DNA of 64,000 nt from Toxonevra muliebris (taxonomy: Eukaryota > Arthropoda > Insecta > Diptera > Pallopteridae). The stretch covers positions 87,486,400-87,550,399 of the forward strand of contig OY829328.1 in NCBI GenBank assembly GCA_963691655.1, given 5' to 3'. Below the pieces are notes generated by a model. It searched no databases, was not told the DNA's origin, and saw only the letters and a list, made by a program, of their open reading frames with translations. How positions within the stretch are numbered: the first letter of the stretch is position 1; each line of letters starts with the position of its first letter. The translations under genes and the position numbers were made by a program. This document shows positions 25,381-38,462 of the stretch, piece after piece.

Positions 25381-28300
25381 TATGAACTGGATAATAATTG
25401 AATTAAAACTGAATATGAATTTCGAAACAATAGTGACAAAATATAAGCAAAGCTTTTGGAATTATTCCTTGGTTACTACTAGATGTCACTACAAGCTAAG
25501 TTTTAGAACCATTACATTGCACACTTAGAGTATCGGCGTTTGCAATAAACAATTCATGCTATACAATTAGATAAAATATAATCAATTTTAATTAAATTAA
25601 ATTGAATATGTTGAATTTATTGCAAGAAAAAAATCTTACTCATATAATTAATTTGTTTAATTATACATAATTTTAAATATAATTAAGCAACATTGATAAA
25701 GCATTCAACACAAAACACACAAATGAAAAGTGTTTGTCACGATGTTTTTAATTGCAGAGTTTTTGTAGAATTATCTTAAATACACAAAATTCGTACGAGA
25801 AAGTGAAAATTCTGTGGTTGTCTATTATGAACAATAACAAATTACTAATTATAGTATAACTATTAACTAATGATTGTTATGATGAGAATAAAAATTCTTC
25901 CGCATACTTTTCACATAAAAATTACGCAATTAAATAACAGCAATAAATCAGGTGATCGATTTTCTTGCTTACATGCAATTTGTTCTTAAGTATGTATATC
26001 TACTACCATATCTAAGAACCAATTCAAAATTTTAAATGAATCTTTTGATAACTTCCGCTCTTAACAAAACCTTAATATCGAACTCAGGCCAACACTCAAC
26101 CGCTTAAGCCACAGCGACCACTTTTAAGTAAAATTTAGTTGCACTCCCTATATAAATCTCTCATTTCTTCAAGTAAGCATAAGAAGAGATTATAAAGCAA
26201 CGAATATTTTTATCAAAATTCTTGAAATTGCTTTATTAGAATATAATTTTAATGGCATTTATAAAACGTTTTGTATAAATTTAATATAACGAAATCATTT
26301 GAGAAAATTTCACAGTGCAAAGTCTAAATTAAATATCTAATAAAAATAGTGATTCTTTCATATAATTTCATAAAAATTGTGTTTGAATTGCTAATACAAT
26401 ATTTTTTTATACCAAATAAATAAATCGAAGAAAAAACAAGAAAACAAAAAAAAAAAAAAAAAACATATCAATTGCAACTGAAAATATGCGCAAAGCAGAC
26501 GTCAATGAATCATGCCAACTGCTGGGACACATACAAAACAAAAAATAAAATAAAATATAAGAGCAACAACAGCAACAATAAAATAAGACAACGCAGCAAA
26601 ATAAAAACTGCAAGCGATTATTTGCTTTTACTTTTCGTTTCATTGCTACAATTTGATTTCTGCTGTTGTTGTTGTCGTTTCTGAGACTTTACTATATATA
26701 AAAATATATTTTTATACTTATTATGTTGCTATTTGCCATTACTTCGTTGCGGAGTAACCAAAAAAAAACCAAAATGATATAATACAAAAGTAACACACCA
26801 GCTAGAAAATTATTTACTATAAACACGATGACGACTATCGACAATTGTCAACAATAAGAAACCACGAAAAAATAAAAAGGAAAAGTATATGCAATTAAAA
26901 ATACATACACTTTTTTTTGAGAGTATCTGAAATATTTTTTTACTAGTAGAAACATTTTAAAACACTTTCAATGATTAAATTGAAAGAAAAAAAATTCTAT
27001 GTAGTCAGAATGTATTTGTGGCTTAATGTAAAATTTAAATCACAAAATTAAAACTGAATTGAAACAGTGAGGACGATAGAGCGAGAGGCAGCCGAAGTGT
27101 ACAATGAGAAGAGAGTTGAAGAGCAGAGCATGCCAAAACAATTTGTCATCAACATCATTAGCATGCGAATGTGATAGCAGCAAAATTCACATATATTTAT
27201 AAATGTGCACAATGACATATACACACACATACTTATAAATATAACATACGCATATGTAAATACATATATCCAGTTGGAAATGTAATAGTGTATTGCAGTC
27301 ACTGATGATTGGTTTCACAAGTTAGAGCGAGAGAGCGAGAGAAGAAGGGAGAAAGTTAATCCACCCCAGTATAGCTTTTCCAACAAGAGAGTCTCTTAAG
27401 GAGAGGACTTGTCATGAAAATCCAAAGTCCCCACCAATGAATTACAGGGTCAGGGTTGGCCACGGTCTATATTCGAAAGCTCAAAAGGCACCGACTCGGG
27501 GAAACATAATGGGAGAAAAAATTCGCAAGCTGATATCAAGACCTTAGATCAGTGATATCTTTTGCATGAATATATGAATTAATGTAAACCAATCAAAAGC
27601 GTTGGGATTAGCTATATAAAAATCAACTTTTTATATTTTAAAGTGAATTTATTTCGGACAAAGTAATTGGGTTGATTAATTCTCTCTTTATTTGGCATTT
27701 TGGTTTGCAGATGGGCCCAAATACAATTTTGTAAGCAGGTCTAGGGGAAAAGTCAAAATAAAATTTATAATCTATACGATGCTTAAATATGATATATTTT
27801 TTATTTCTATCTCATGCAGTTACACAACCCGAAATGTAAAAATCTTGAGTTTGAAATTTTATAGTCAATTTATTATGGATATGAAATTTTGGTTTACCTT
27901 TTTTTCTTTGATCTGCTAATCAGAATCACATAGTTATACTTGCAGATAACCGAAATAGGGTAAGGTATCAAGCCTATCATAGCAGGCTACTAAAATCTTT
28001 TTAAAGAGGGAAATTGTGACAAAAAAGATCACAATGCCCGAAGAACTGTGACATGTCGGGTAGTTATCGCCTTTGAGTAAGTAAATTGCTGATACAATAA
28101 TTTCCAACCGGGTAGATAGATTCATATACTAACAGATACATTCGTTGCATTTGCGTATATTATATTAGTGCAATCAACAATTACCATCTAAAAGTGTTTT
28201 ATGTTTTTGATTTAAATTTTCAACTATCTCCCCTTAGTCGAAATTTTTCTTGCTTTAAAAACAAAAAAAAAAAACAAAAATATAAATTCAATTTTCAAAA

Positions 28301-28395
28301 ATTGAAAACTATTTCAATTCATTTAACTCGTTTTAACCAATGGTTTTATTTTTGCATTTGTGTGTTGTTTAGAGTAATCTGAGCTACTCTTGTGC

Positions 28396-28418
28396 ATGTG
28401 TGTGTGTGTGTGTGTGTG
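28396..28418. repeat. TG microsatellite
   Basis: About eleven TG dinucleotides in the large mam intron. Shorter TG runs also occur at 24311-24322 and 11308-11321. Confidence 0.9.
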
Positions 28419-30119
28419 GATAACTGCAATTATAAAAATTGTTGAAACACTGCTGCAACTGATGTTCGAATGTTCGAGTTGTTGTTGATTATTATCATCA
28501 ACAAAAAGTAAATTTAATTAATTAAAATATTTAAATTTATATCATTTCCATATTTATTTATTAAATATTTGCATATTTAAAGTAATAAATTTTTAGTTTT
28601 ATCGTTTTTTTAAGCGGTAATCATTTTTCATAGCATATCTTAGGGAGCTTTTCCTTGCTTTCTTTTTTCTGTATCCTATAGGTATACATCATTTTTGAAT
28701 TAAAACATTTCAGATTTAATCTGTGAAACAGAAATTTATAAACTTAAAAATCTTTTCGATTTTAAGCCACATTTACATAAAAGTAATTTAATTTAAAATT
28801 AGGAAATTTAGAAACGACCAACTGGTTATAGTTTTCTTTAAAAGAAACACGGGTCAAGATATTCAAGTGAACTATACCCAACTTTAAAGGTTGGCAACTT
28901 TCAGTATTGATTAGATTTACGCCAATTATAAAAACTCGAGAAAATAATGAAAAAAAAAAAAACTAAATGATAAAAATGCATTCTATTTAGAAAGCTATCG
29001 TAGAAATCAATTAAATATTAATAATGTACTTTAAAAAGAGGAGAAAAAAAAACTTCCTGCTAACATTTAATAACTGCATAAGATCATATAGTTAGTATTA
29101 AAAGTAAGAATTACAAAAATGCAATCTACATTTAGTTGCGTTAACTTAAACTTTTCTTTTTAATTACATAAATATAACTTTTAATATAAATATTACAAAT
29201 TAACGCAAAAAATTTTGCAACGCCTTTTTCTCCCTACACTTCCCCACCTTCAGTATTTCCCTGCTTGTCATACAATTATGCCAGGCATACAAATAATTAA
29301 TTTTTAATTTTCCAGCACTCATAAACTACATACATAAGTAAATACGTGTATGATAAATATTTCATGTCAACAGCGCGTAAAAAAAAAAAATTTTATCAAT
29401 TTTTCTCTCCAGTAACTTAATCATGATGAAAGTAGAGGAGACAGAGAGCAAGTATGGTAGTTTATACAATAAAAGCAAAAACGAATCAATGTCTTTACTT
29501 TACTAGTAGTGCATGTTTATTAAAATTAAATATAATTACACTACTTTGTAAATACAATAGTATTAGCAGTATGTACTAATAGCAGCAATCACTAAAAGTA
29601 GTAGTAAGTTAAATATGTAGTTAGTTGAAGAAAAAGTAGTAGAAATAGCAACAGCAGAAAATATGTATCATAATGTTTACCCAGTGTAAAGGAATCGTGA
29701 TAGTTGTAATTCGATGATCATTTGATATAAAAATTTTATTTTTAGAGATTTAGAGATTTTAGAGATGCAGGAGGGTTTGAATCTCAGTCCCATTCTATGG
29801 TCTTCATGTGGTTCATGATAGAATGTTACAAGGCAAATCGATTGTGGGTTTAAGCTGTGGAAAATTAGCTTAATAATTTTATATCGAATTCTGCTGGACC
29901 CAGTTTAGTACATTGTGTAAAAACTGAAATCAGCCAACATCAATATAAAACTTCATCACATGAGAGTGAGAAGAGTTGAATAGATTAGTTAGTAGAAATG
30001 GGATGAGAACGGAACAGAGGGGAGTGTAGGAAAGAAGAGAAAGAAGGATCGGCAATTACACCATGAGGTCCTGAACCTTTTTTTGGCGTAAGTTCTAGAG
30101 ATCATGCGTTGGATAACGA

Positions 30120-30472
30120 TTTCGTGGGTTCTATCCATAGATATATTCCATAACAGGAAATCAGCTAAATTTCTTCTGAAACTGAGAAGAAAGGACCGAA
30201 CATTACTGGTGGGTGTCGTCACAGGGCACACACATGTGATCAGCATATGACTAACATGGGCGTCAACACCGATCCAACCTGCCAATCGTGTTTTGAGGAC
30301 AACAATACTACGAAGCATTATCTCTGGAGCTGTTTGGCGTTCGCGAGAATCAGACTAAAGCTGTTGGCTAGTGATGTCTTGACTATGAATAATGTCCATA
30401 CTCTCCCTCAACCTGAGCTTCTAAGGTTCATCAGTGAAACAAAGAAGTTTGAGGTTGAGAGACCCTAGAAGT
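30120..30472 (+). pseudogene. LINE fragment: C-terminal cysteine/histidine end of an RNase H-type non-LTR retrotransposon
   Basis: Reading + gives KSAKFLLKLRRKDRTLLVGV and VTGH, then after a one-base frame slip NMGVNTDPTCQSCFEDNNTT, KHYLWSCLAFARIRLKLL and PELLRFISETKKF. The pattern C-x2-C ... H-x4-C after a V/LTGH block is the conserved tail of the polyprotein in many insect LINEs that carry RNase H. The fragment lacks the endonuclease, reverse transcriptase and RNase H domains and has a frameshift, so it is dead. It sits between two purine-rich tracts. Confidence 0.75.
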
Positions 30473-30611
30473 TTTTTCTTCTCATTTATCCCCTCACATA
30501 TCTTTCGTGTCTTTCTACTCTCTTCTACTGGCTCTGTCTTCGGTATAGTACAATGGTCTTCGAGACTGAGTGCTTTGGTTTAATCCAGTCCACCTTCAAC
30601 TTGAACTCTAA

Positions 30612-31050
30612 GTTAAGGAAGAAGGGAGAGAAAGAAGTGAGGAAAAGCTGGAGAAAGATAGGAGGCGAAAGAAGGAAGAATGTAAAAGAAAAGTAGGGGA
30701 GGGGTGGGGGATAGCGGCTTGTGGGAAAAAGGAGAGGTACAGTAAGATAGGAGGAGAAGGAAGAGAAAAGTAAGAAATGGATGAGATAAGGGGAAAGAGA
30801 CGAAGAGGTATAGGGAAAGTAAGGGTAAAGAGTAGAGAGAGTGGGGAGTAGAGAGGGTAAGCGGCATAAAGGAGATGCGGGATATAGAAAGAAAAGGGAT
30901 AGGGAGAGATTTCAGGATAAAGAGAGAATGCAGAATAGAGAAAGAATGAGAAAGAGTGAGTTGAAAAAAAACGAATGGAGGAAAAACGGCCAGAAAGATA
31001 ATCAAGGTAAAGAGAAGATGTAATGGAGGGGAGAGAGAAATTTAAAAAAA
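30612..31050 (+). repeat. Polypurine (GA-rich) tract of about 440 bp
   Basis: The + strand is overwhelmingly A and G, with many GGGA, GAAAG and GGAG words and few pyrimidines. A related purine-rich stretch lies at 29960-30050, on the other side of the LINE fragment. The open frames within it (Arg/Lys-rich on +, Ser/Leu-rich on -) follow from composition and are not genes. Confidence 0.85.
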
Positions 31051-33701
31051 ATAAAAAATTGGAGAGTTCACATTTCATTGTAAATTGTAGTAGTGAAATT
31101 TGCTTGAGAAATTCAAATATAATTCACAACAAATGAAAGATACGACACCAGATATGCAACTGTAAATAAACCAATTTCAAATAAGAACAAATCTATTTCA
31201 AACGGAAGAGTATCACAATGTAATGAATGAGCGAGATAGACTCATTCCGAAACACGACAATTGAACAATTGAGAGAACAACACGCATTTTTTTCTCCGTA
31301 CGCATTATATCAAAATTTAATGCTTTTCTAACGAACTATACAAAAGTAAAGCATGCCAAGCCACTCTAATAGAAATATATTGTAGCAAAGCTGTGTATGT
31401 GATGCAAGAGCACTTCAGTTATTAGATGCGCTGCATTTCCACTACTAGGTAGATAAGTAGTTTACTCGATGTCCATGAACATCATATGAGGAAAATATGA
31501 AAATTCAATAATAAAGAAATAATAAAAACAGAAAATATGCAGTAGGCAATTAAATAGCCACATCATAGCAACAACAAAAACAAAATTACGGAATAAAGTA
31601 ATTATAAGCGTATATTGTTTATTTCGTAGTATAATACGGAATAAAATAGTAGTAGTAGTAGTAGTAAATAGGGCTGGTAGAAAATAAACAATAATAAAAA
31701 AACTAATTGTTAATAATAATAATCATAATAATTTTGTGTGTATACAATTTAGTAAAAGCATAACAGAGGAAAAGGGAAAGGATTTTGCAGCTAAGAATAT
31801 TTTTCAGCATAAAACTTTGAAATCTACTAAAAGTTGTAGTAGTAATTGATAGTAAAGGCAGAAAGGAAGAAGAACGGCATATTTATACACTAGACAGGCG
31901 TGCTTTATAGTAATTAAAAAAGTGTAGCATTTGTTTTATTAATAAAATGGACTCATAAACAAAATACATACATACATACACACAAATATAATGAAAATCG
32001 GGCTAGACTAGAATGAGTTGTATTTAAGTACTCAATATTATTGCTTACTTCTTTTTGGAATGTCTTGTTACTACTCTTTCTACAACTACAGTATTTCGCC
32101 TCGAAAAACAAAAAGCAATTCATTATCAAACTTGTAACATGAAATTAAAAGAAAATTTTCGCATGTGCTCAGTTACAATATTTTATCCAAGCCCAGTACA
32201 AATTCTCAGTAAATTAAAAACTATGCAATTTTCGGACAAATAAATTATTCGAGTTACGAAATTTAAAATTTTGGTATTACTCGTTTAAAGTATGTGGAAA
32301 AGTGTAGTCAAGTGTATGAATGTGTAATGAAATTCTTTTGAGAAATATATTTATTGCCAGGAGGAGATAGATACACACTCATGGACATATTCTTATGTGG
32401 CATATGCAACATTATCAAATCAACTAAGAAGTAATGGAAAACCCAAAATGAATTGCCCTTTTTCAGTGAGATTTCCAAGTAACTGAAAGGGACACAACAT
32501 TTAATATTCCATTTTCTTCTTCATTTGTACGAGTACTTTGGGTATACTTTCCTCTACTAAAATTCTACTCATATATTTCACTTTTACAAAACTAGGCAAA
32601 TGTATGTACATATATTTGTAGCAACAATGTTGCAAATGTGGTAGTCATTGTTATTGTTCTTGTTATTGTAATTGTGTTGTAGCCACATAATCACTTTTTG
32701 TAAAACAATTAAACATTTTCGTGAATTCTCAAACAAAGATAAAAAAAAATTAATAGAAATTTACTTTGCTTCTTCGTAACTAGTGAAGAAGCAAAATAGT
32801 AGATATTTTATTTTCATGCATTTTTCCTTACTTTCTTTATCTTTAATTTATGTATGCATATTTAGTATGTCGTCTATATTGTGTGTGTTTAATTTCAATA
32901 AAAGCATTCTCACAACAATATAAAAAGTTTCTGTGCATTTTCTGCATTTTTTTTCAATTACTAGTGGTATTACTTCATTAACTTCTTCTTGCTCTCTTTC
33001 TCTGTATCTTTTGTTATTTTCTTAACTGTGGCAACTCTTTTTAACTTTATTTTTTAACTATATTACTAACGGCCTTTTAGCATTAGTTATTAAAATTTAT
33101 ATCGTAGTATGTACTTGGCCTAGCAGATGCATATGTGTAAAATTGTCGGTTATTTTCAACTCAACTCAGAACAGAAAACTCAGATTTCGAAAGTTAACCC
33201 CAAAAAAAAAAAAAGGAAAATAAAAATTAACTATGAGTTCCACTCATTTATTTGATCACGAAGTTAAAAGATTTCTACCCATCACTGATGTAAATTCATT
33301 CGAGTGCCGATCGGAAAGAAAGAAAAAGAGAGATAGAGAGTGAAAATATCCCATGACGTGCTCTCATTCTCAATTTTGATTGAAAAGCAAAAAGAGTTTA
33401 GATATATTAAAGGCGGAGGGCGAATATTGCATTGTCTCTTTTTAGACACAGCGATTTTAATACGATTTTTTGAAAGTCTCTTTTGTAGCTCTTTTCTTTC
33501 ATTGATACCTTTTAGATACCGCGATTTTGACAAAGAGATTTTTTCTTTCTATTTGCTGCTTCGACATATGAACATAGAGATATGGGAATTGTAGGAAGCA
33601 AACGACCAAAAAATCGCAGTTAAATCGCTGGTACGTGCGATAGTGACACGTCTCCTTTGATTTCCCCGAAAAAAATGTAACAGAGTAGGAAAATAAAGAG
33701 A

Positions 33702-34030
33702 CGACCTCGATAGTCTAGCGAGTAGCGCACTAGACTTTCAACCGAGAGTTTGCTGGTTCGATTGGTCAGGTGGGTAATTCTTATATAACCTTCTTATACT
33801 CGTTATTGATATTAAGTGAATGAGCATTGTAAGAAAGTGTACAAGTGCACAAGTTGCACTTGCGCACCTTTTTACAGGTAATGAATTAAAAAAACAACAA
33901 GTGATAATAAATTGCTACAACGCCGTTCGGCACCGGCACCAATCATATGGTATCACAATGGACCGTTCTGGCCTAAGAGTTTGAATTTTCATCGAGTTTT
34001 TGGTCTACCACTTAATCTAATCTAACCTAG
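33702..34030 (+). mobile_element. tRNA-derived SINE, copy A
   Basis: The head resembles a tRNA gene: CGACCTCGATAGTCTAGCGA (A-box region), then ACTAGACTTTCAACCGAGAG (anticodon-arm-like) and GGTTCGATT (B box). A shared body follows, containing GCCGTTCGGCACCGGC and ATATGGTATCACAATGGACC. The end is TAATCTAATCTAACCTAGG. The same order is found in copies B (38154-38462) and C (52221-52487). Pol III transcription would be expected from the boxes. The 3' end in this copy is degenerate, and no certain target duplication is visible. Confidence 0.8.
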
Positions 34031-34927
34031 GAAACCCAAGAGCGAAAAACAGATTCGGATTTAAGCTTAAGAGTGATATTGCATTCATACTCGTAATTTC
34101 CGAGAATAATTTAATTTACTTTCGTTTTGATATTATTTTTTTATATTTTCGTTAGAGAATTTTGCTCTCATTTCTTAGATCCTGAAGTCAAGGCTGCTGT
34201 TTATTGAATTCATAGATTCGTGAGAGGACATTATACTAATGACACTGATGGAATCGAAATTAATAAAGGACAGATAGCGTATATTCCACAGATTGATTTT
34301 AAATAGCAACATATTTTGAAATCGATTATAAATTTGAATATGTTTAAAAGTATTTTTGCAGATAACTTCAACAAACTTTGGTTAGCAAAATAAATGAGAA
34401 TTTAGGTTTTTTAATGCTTCGAAAAGCTTTTTAATTCAGGAGTAAAGCGAACGGGAAACAGTATCTAGAAAATTTCCTTGGAACGGATAGTGAATATGCA
34501 TAGTAAAATATAAAAAAATGGATGTGTGCAAGGCACGCAAGATATTTGATGCGTAAACAGTTAAGCCAACTGAATGCAATATACATAAGCTCACATATGT
34601 ATAGCCATTTATATGGACTTGATGTATAATCTATATGCTAGGTAAATAATTCAAACTAAACCAATTTTTTTATAAACTTAAAAATTTATTAGATATCATT
34701 ATCTTTTATATATAATAGTTCAATTCAAATAGTAAATTTTTATTCCATATCGCATATATCGCAAATATTTTGCAATTGCTCCAAATCGTAGTTGCATTTT
34801 TTTTCTTTTACTCAATCGGGCACGATATGTTCGCATATACGCAGCTGTAATTGCATCTTTTTTTCCGCGTTTTAAGTTTTTCTTCCTGTCGATTTGAAAT
34901 TTTATTAGATGTGAAAATTTTTCATAA

Positions 34928-35003
34928 CGTCGCCTGAGAATTGATTTGGCGTATAGGTACATGAATTTGTACACGCATACGCCAAATCAATCCTCAGTCG
35001 ACG
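34928..35003. repeat. 76-nt hairpin-forming inverted repeat
   Basis: The left arm, CGTCGCCTGAGAATTGATTT followed by GGCGTAT, pairs with ATACGCC followed by AAATCAATCCTCAGTCGACG, with about two mismatches. A second small inverted repeat, GTACA...TGTAC, sits in the loop. The right end is 21 bp from the piggyBac-type MITE at 35025. It could be a decayed foldback element or an RNA hairpin; I cannot tell which. Confidence 0.7.
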
Positions 35004-35024
35004 ATAAGTGCTTTCCGCATTTAA

Positions 35025-35229
35025 CCTTAGAAAGGCAACAGGGGTGACCAGTCACCCCACTACTTTTTAAAAGCACCGCAAAGAGATTTGCCTTGACTGC
35101 GTTTAATAAAAATAAGAAACAATGTATTTTTATTGAAGTATATAAGTGATTTTATAATAAATAAGTTTGATTTTTTCTGTTTAACATATTTGCTATTTAC
35201 ATAGATAAAAAAGTGTTGCCTTTCTAAGG
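35025..35229. mobile_element. piggyBac-type MITE, 205 bp, TTAA-flanked
   Basis: Both ends are bounded by TTAA (35021-35024 and 35230-35233), the target site of piggyBac elements. The terminal inverted repeat is CCTTAGAAAGGCAACA at the left and TGTTGCCTTTCTAAGG at the right, a perfect 16-bp match. Just inside the left end is the palindrome GGGGTGACCAGTCACCCC (35041-35058). There is no transposase; an autonomous relative elsewhere would have to mobilise it. Superfamily assignment rests on TTAA plus the C-rich terminal repeat. Confidence 0.85.
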
Positions 35230-38153
35230 TTAATGTAGAAAGCAAAATTTTTATAATGCCGTGGTTTGCTATCATTATTACTACATTTTGTTCATACATT
35301 TATTGAAACCTAGATTCCTTATAACTTATCATTTTGTATTGTTTTTATATTTAAAAAAATATTTAATTTTAATCCAGTCTAATTAACCGAATGCAAAACC
35401 TATCAAACGCCGACTTCTCTGCTTGTATGTTATAGACGATCTCCATACGTTTAACACCAACAAATAATTCTGCCACGAATAAATGTACACACACATTCTG
35501 TTTTCTTATGTGCATATATGTATGTGTGAGTAAATTGATCGAAACATAAACAAACAAACTCCGCTCGTATTTTAATTTCTCCCTCTCAGCACAGTCATGC
35601 CGCGCAGTAGTGCGAGCGAGAGGGGAACTGGACGTTACAGTTATGTTACGTTACAGTTATTCTTACATTTTACACATTTGAAATTTTGCCCATACCCTGA
35701 GCTAAAATGTTTACACATCAAAAACAAAGACAAGAAGGTTCGTTTCAACCAGTGATGGCCACCCATATATACACAATGATCGGCCGAGCCCTTTCTTTGT
35801 TTCTCTGGTAATGAGCTTCGTACAAATTTAATTTGTTATACTCACCCTCGTTTGTACTCATTTCTGTAAAATAATCTCTGAACATCTTGAATGGATTGTG
35901 ACTCTCAGAACGAAATGTCGATCCTTCATTCATCTAATATGTGAATTACGAATCTTAGAGGTGATTTTTTTTTCGAAATTTTTTTTCAATATATTGCCAA
36001 AAAATTAAATATAGCTTTATAGAGAAAATCAATCCCAAGAAATCAAACATTTTGAAGATGGGTTACGTCAAAAATATCAAAATTCTTCATTATTAAATTA
36101 CTACTTTGTCTTTTTAAAAATAGTTTTTTCTTGAGTATAAGAGAACTTAAGTTATTGTTGTCAGACATATGTACTTATGTAATTTATATATCTCTGTCTG
36201 AGCTTTCTATACTACTTTACACTGCATACAATTGTACTACACATACTCAATTATTGCTACCCTTTCTTTGTTTGCTGTAGTTGTTTGTTGCACTGTGCAC
36301 AAATTAATTACTTTTCTTCATTACTTTTCGCAAAAATTACGTTTTAGTGCAAAGTGAAAAAAGTAGAAGAAAAAATGCATTTAATTTATGACATTTGCAT
36401 TTGCAATTCCATTGTAAATTACTACAAAAATTATACTCTAAGGTAATGATTTTCAAATTGGTGGGTGGGTACACTAAGGTTCGTGTAAATTATGCAAAAT
36501 TACAGAGAAGACTAAATATTTTAAGTATTTTCTATTATGGAACTTGTCTTTACAAACTGGTTTTTTTTTTTTTTTATTTTAAAAAACTTCTTACTATTTG
36601 CCCTCAATATTCAAGTCATAAATACAATTTTATTGATATATATTTTTTTTTGCAGAATACCACAAGCTTGGTTGAGTGCATATAAAAATATTGATCGCCT
36701 GTCTAGAAAATTAAAATAACTTAACTGCTTCTCATGCAGAAATCAGTTTTCCCTCTATTGAGAATGCAAAATTATTGCTAAACTTCTTCCTTCTTTTTGC
36801 ATTGCAGTTTCATTTTGAAATTTTTGCAAAATCTTAAACTTTATTTTATTTTAAGAAAATATACTAAAATGAAAAACTATCAAAAAAAAAAAATGCGTTG
36901 ATGAAGAAACTTTTCTATAAAATTGTTCTACAAGGCAATAATTTTTATACTTACTATCAAGTTAGGGAGTGAACGAAAACAAACGGAGAGGGACAGGGCA
37001 AGAAACCCTACAAATATGCTACGTGATCAGGTTAAAATTGGAATAAACATGTGGGAAACAAAATAATAAAAAAACCAAAACATAAAAGGAGTAGAAACTT
37101 TTAAAAGGGGACAGAGAAAATAAAAAGGGGATAAGAAAAAGAAATTGAGATACAGAAAAAAGCAGGAAACTAAGAAGCGCATGAGAAAAATAGGGAAAAG
37201 TACTTCATTACTACTGCTTGTAATGCACATGAACATACGTATATTGCATTGAAAAAAAAAAAAAAATGTAGCATACATTTATGCGCGGAGCATACGAACT
37301 ACAACGAGAGAACGCGTAATGTTTCACTGATTTATTTTAGTAGATGGGGGAAGTATATATATATAAAAAAAAAAATATTATTAAATTAATGTATTTTTAT
37401 ATTTAAATTACCGCAAAATTCATACTTTTTTAAGAAGTGAAGAAAAATAAATGGCATGCATTATTCATTTAAATAAAATATGTACATTTACCTTGAAGCT
37501 TAGTAAAAATGTATTTTAGTACTATTTAAAAATGAATATATATATGTACCTATACCTACATCTGCCTTGAAACTTAGCGGTGACAGTGTTACTTGTATGA
37601 AATTTTTTGTTATTTTTCCAAATACATAAATTTCATTAAAATGTATTAAAAATTTAAATATTTATAATACCTGGTAAGATATGTACATATGAGCGTATAT
37701 ATGTAAGCATTAAGAAAGCAACAACATATATTAAATTAAGTATATTTTGCTAGCTATAAAGGATTACATGCATAATCATTTTTATGCACACTTTCATATT
37801 TAGTATAGGTAAATATGAAACCCAGAGGAGAAATGATTAACTATAGAAGCGTTTGCTTATTATGAAAAAATTTACCCCAAATTCGGAATCAGTGAACCCA
37901 AAAACAATAGGCTGAGTAAGTTTGAATTTCAAAACTGGAATTGTAAAGCTACTACTACTGCCTTGAATCACATTTTTAAGTTAATTAATGAGCTTAATTT
38001 TTTTGTCGTGAGGTTAAATTTACTCTAAATGCGGATTCAGCGCCTGAGTGCCACACTTTTTTGTTTGTTTTCTTTTATATGAATTTAAGAGAACGAAAAA
38101 CTTTATATAAGAAAACCAAAAGAGAGTAAAAAAGTGTTGACACTGAGAGAGAA

Positions 38154-38462
38154 GGTTAGGTTGGGTTGGAGTGGCTGTCGAGAGATACACTTAGGGCTGA
38201 ACAACCCATTGTGATACCACATAGTTTGACCTACAGTTTAACGCCGATTCCGAACGGCGGTGTGGCAATTTTTTATCGGCTTGGTGGTTTTGCCATTACC
38301 AACCAGTAATTGTACACTATTTTATAATTCTCATACACTTCATATTGATAGTGAATTTAAAAAAATTATGAAAATTAACCACCAGACGAAGACGGGAATC
38401 GACCCCGAACCTCCCAGATGAAAGTCTAGTGCACTACCCACTGGACTATCGAGGTCGACTTT
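38154..38462 (-). mobile_element. tRNA-derived SINE, copy B, with perfect 11-bp target duplication
   Basis: This is the best-preserved copy. Read on the - strand it begins GTCGACCTCGATAGTCCAGT, with a perfect A-box match TAGTCCAGTGG. The anticodon-arm-like CTAGACTTTCATCTGG follows, then a near-consensus B box GGGTCGATTCC. The body contains GCCGTTCGGAATCGGC and TATGTGGTATCACAATGG, and the end is AACCCAACCTAACC. It is flanked by CTGAGAGAGAA on both sides (38143-38153 and 38463-38473), which shows the insertion unit is about 309 bp. The CTTTCA loop recalls tRNA-Glu; that ancestry is a guess. Confidence 0.9.

Noticed and set aside
25029..25439. 136-codon - strand frame of periodic SIHIQFIFNSY-type sequence
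   Set aside because: It is generated by the 11-bp minisatellite, which has no stop in any - strand frame.
33702..33775. A functional tRNA gene
   Set aside because: The A-box and B-box resemble a tRNA, but the acceptor stem does not close and the same head is followed by the same non-tRNA body at two other places. It is the head of a SINE.
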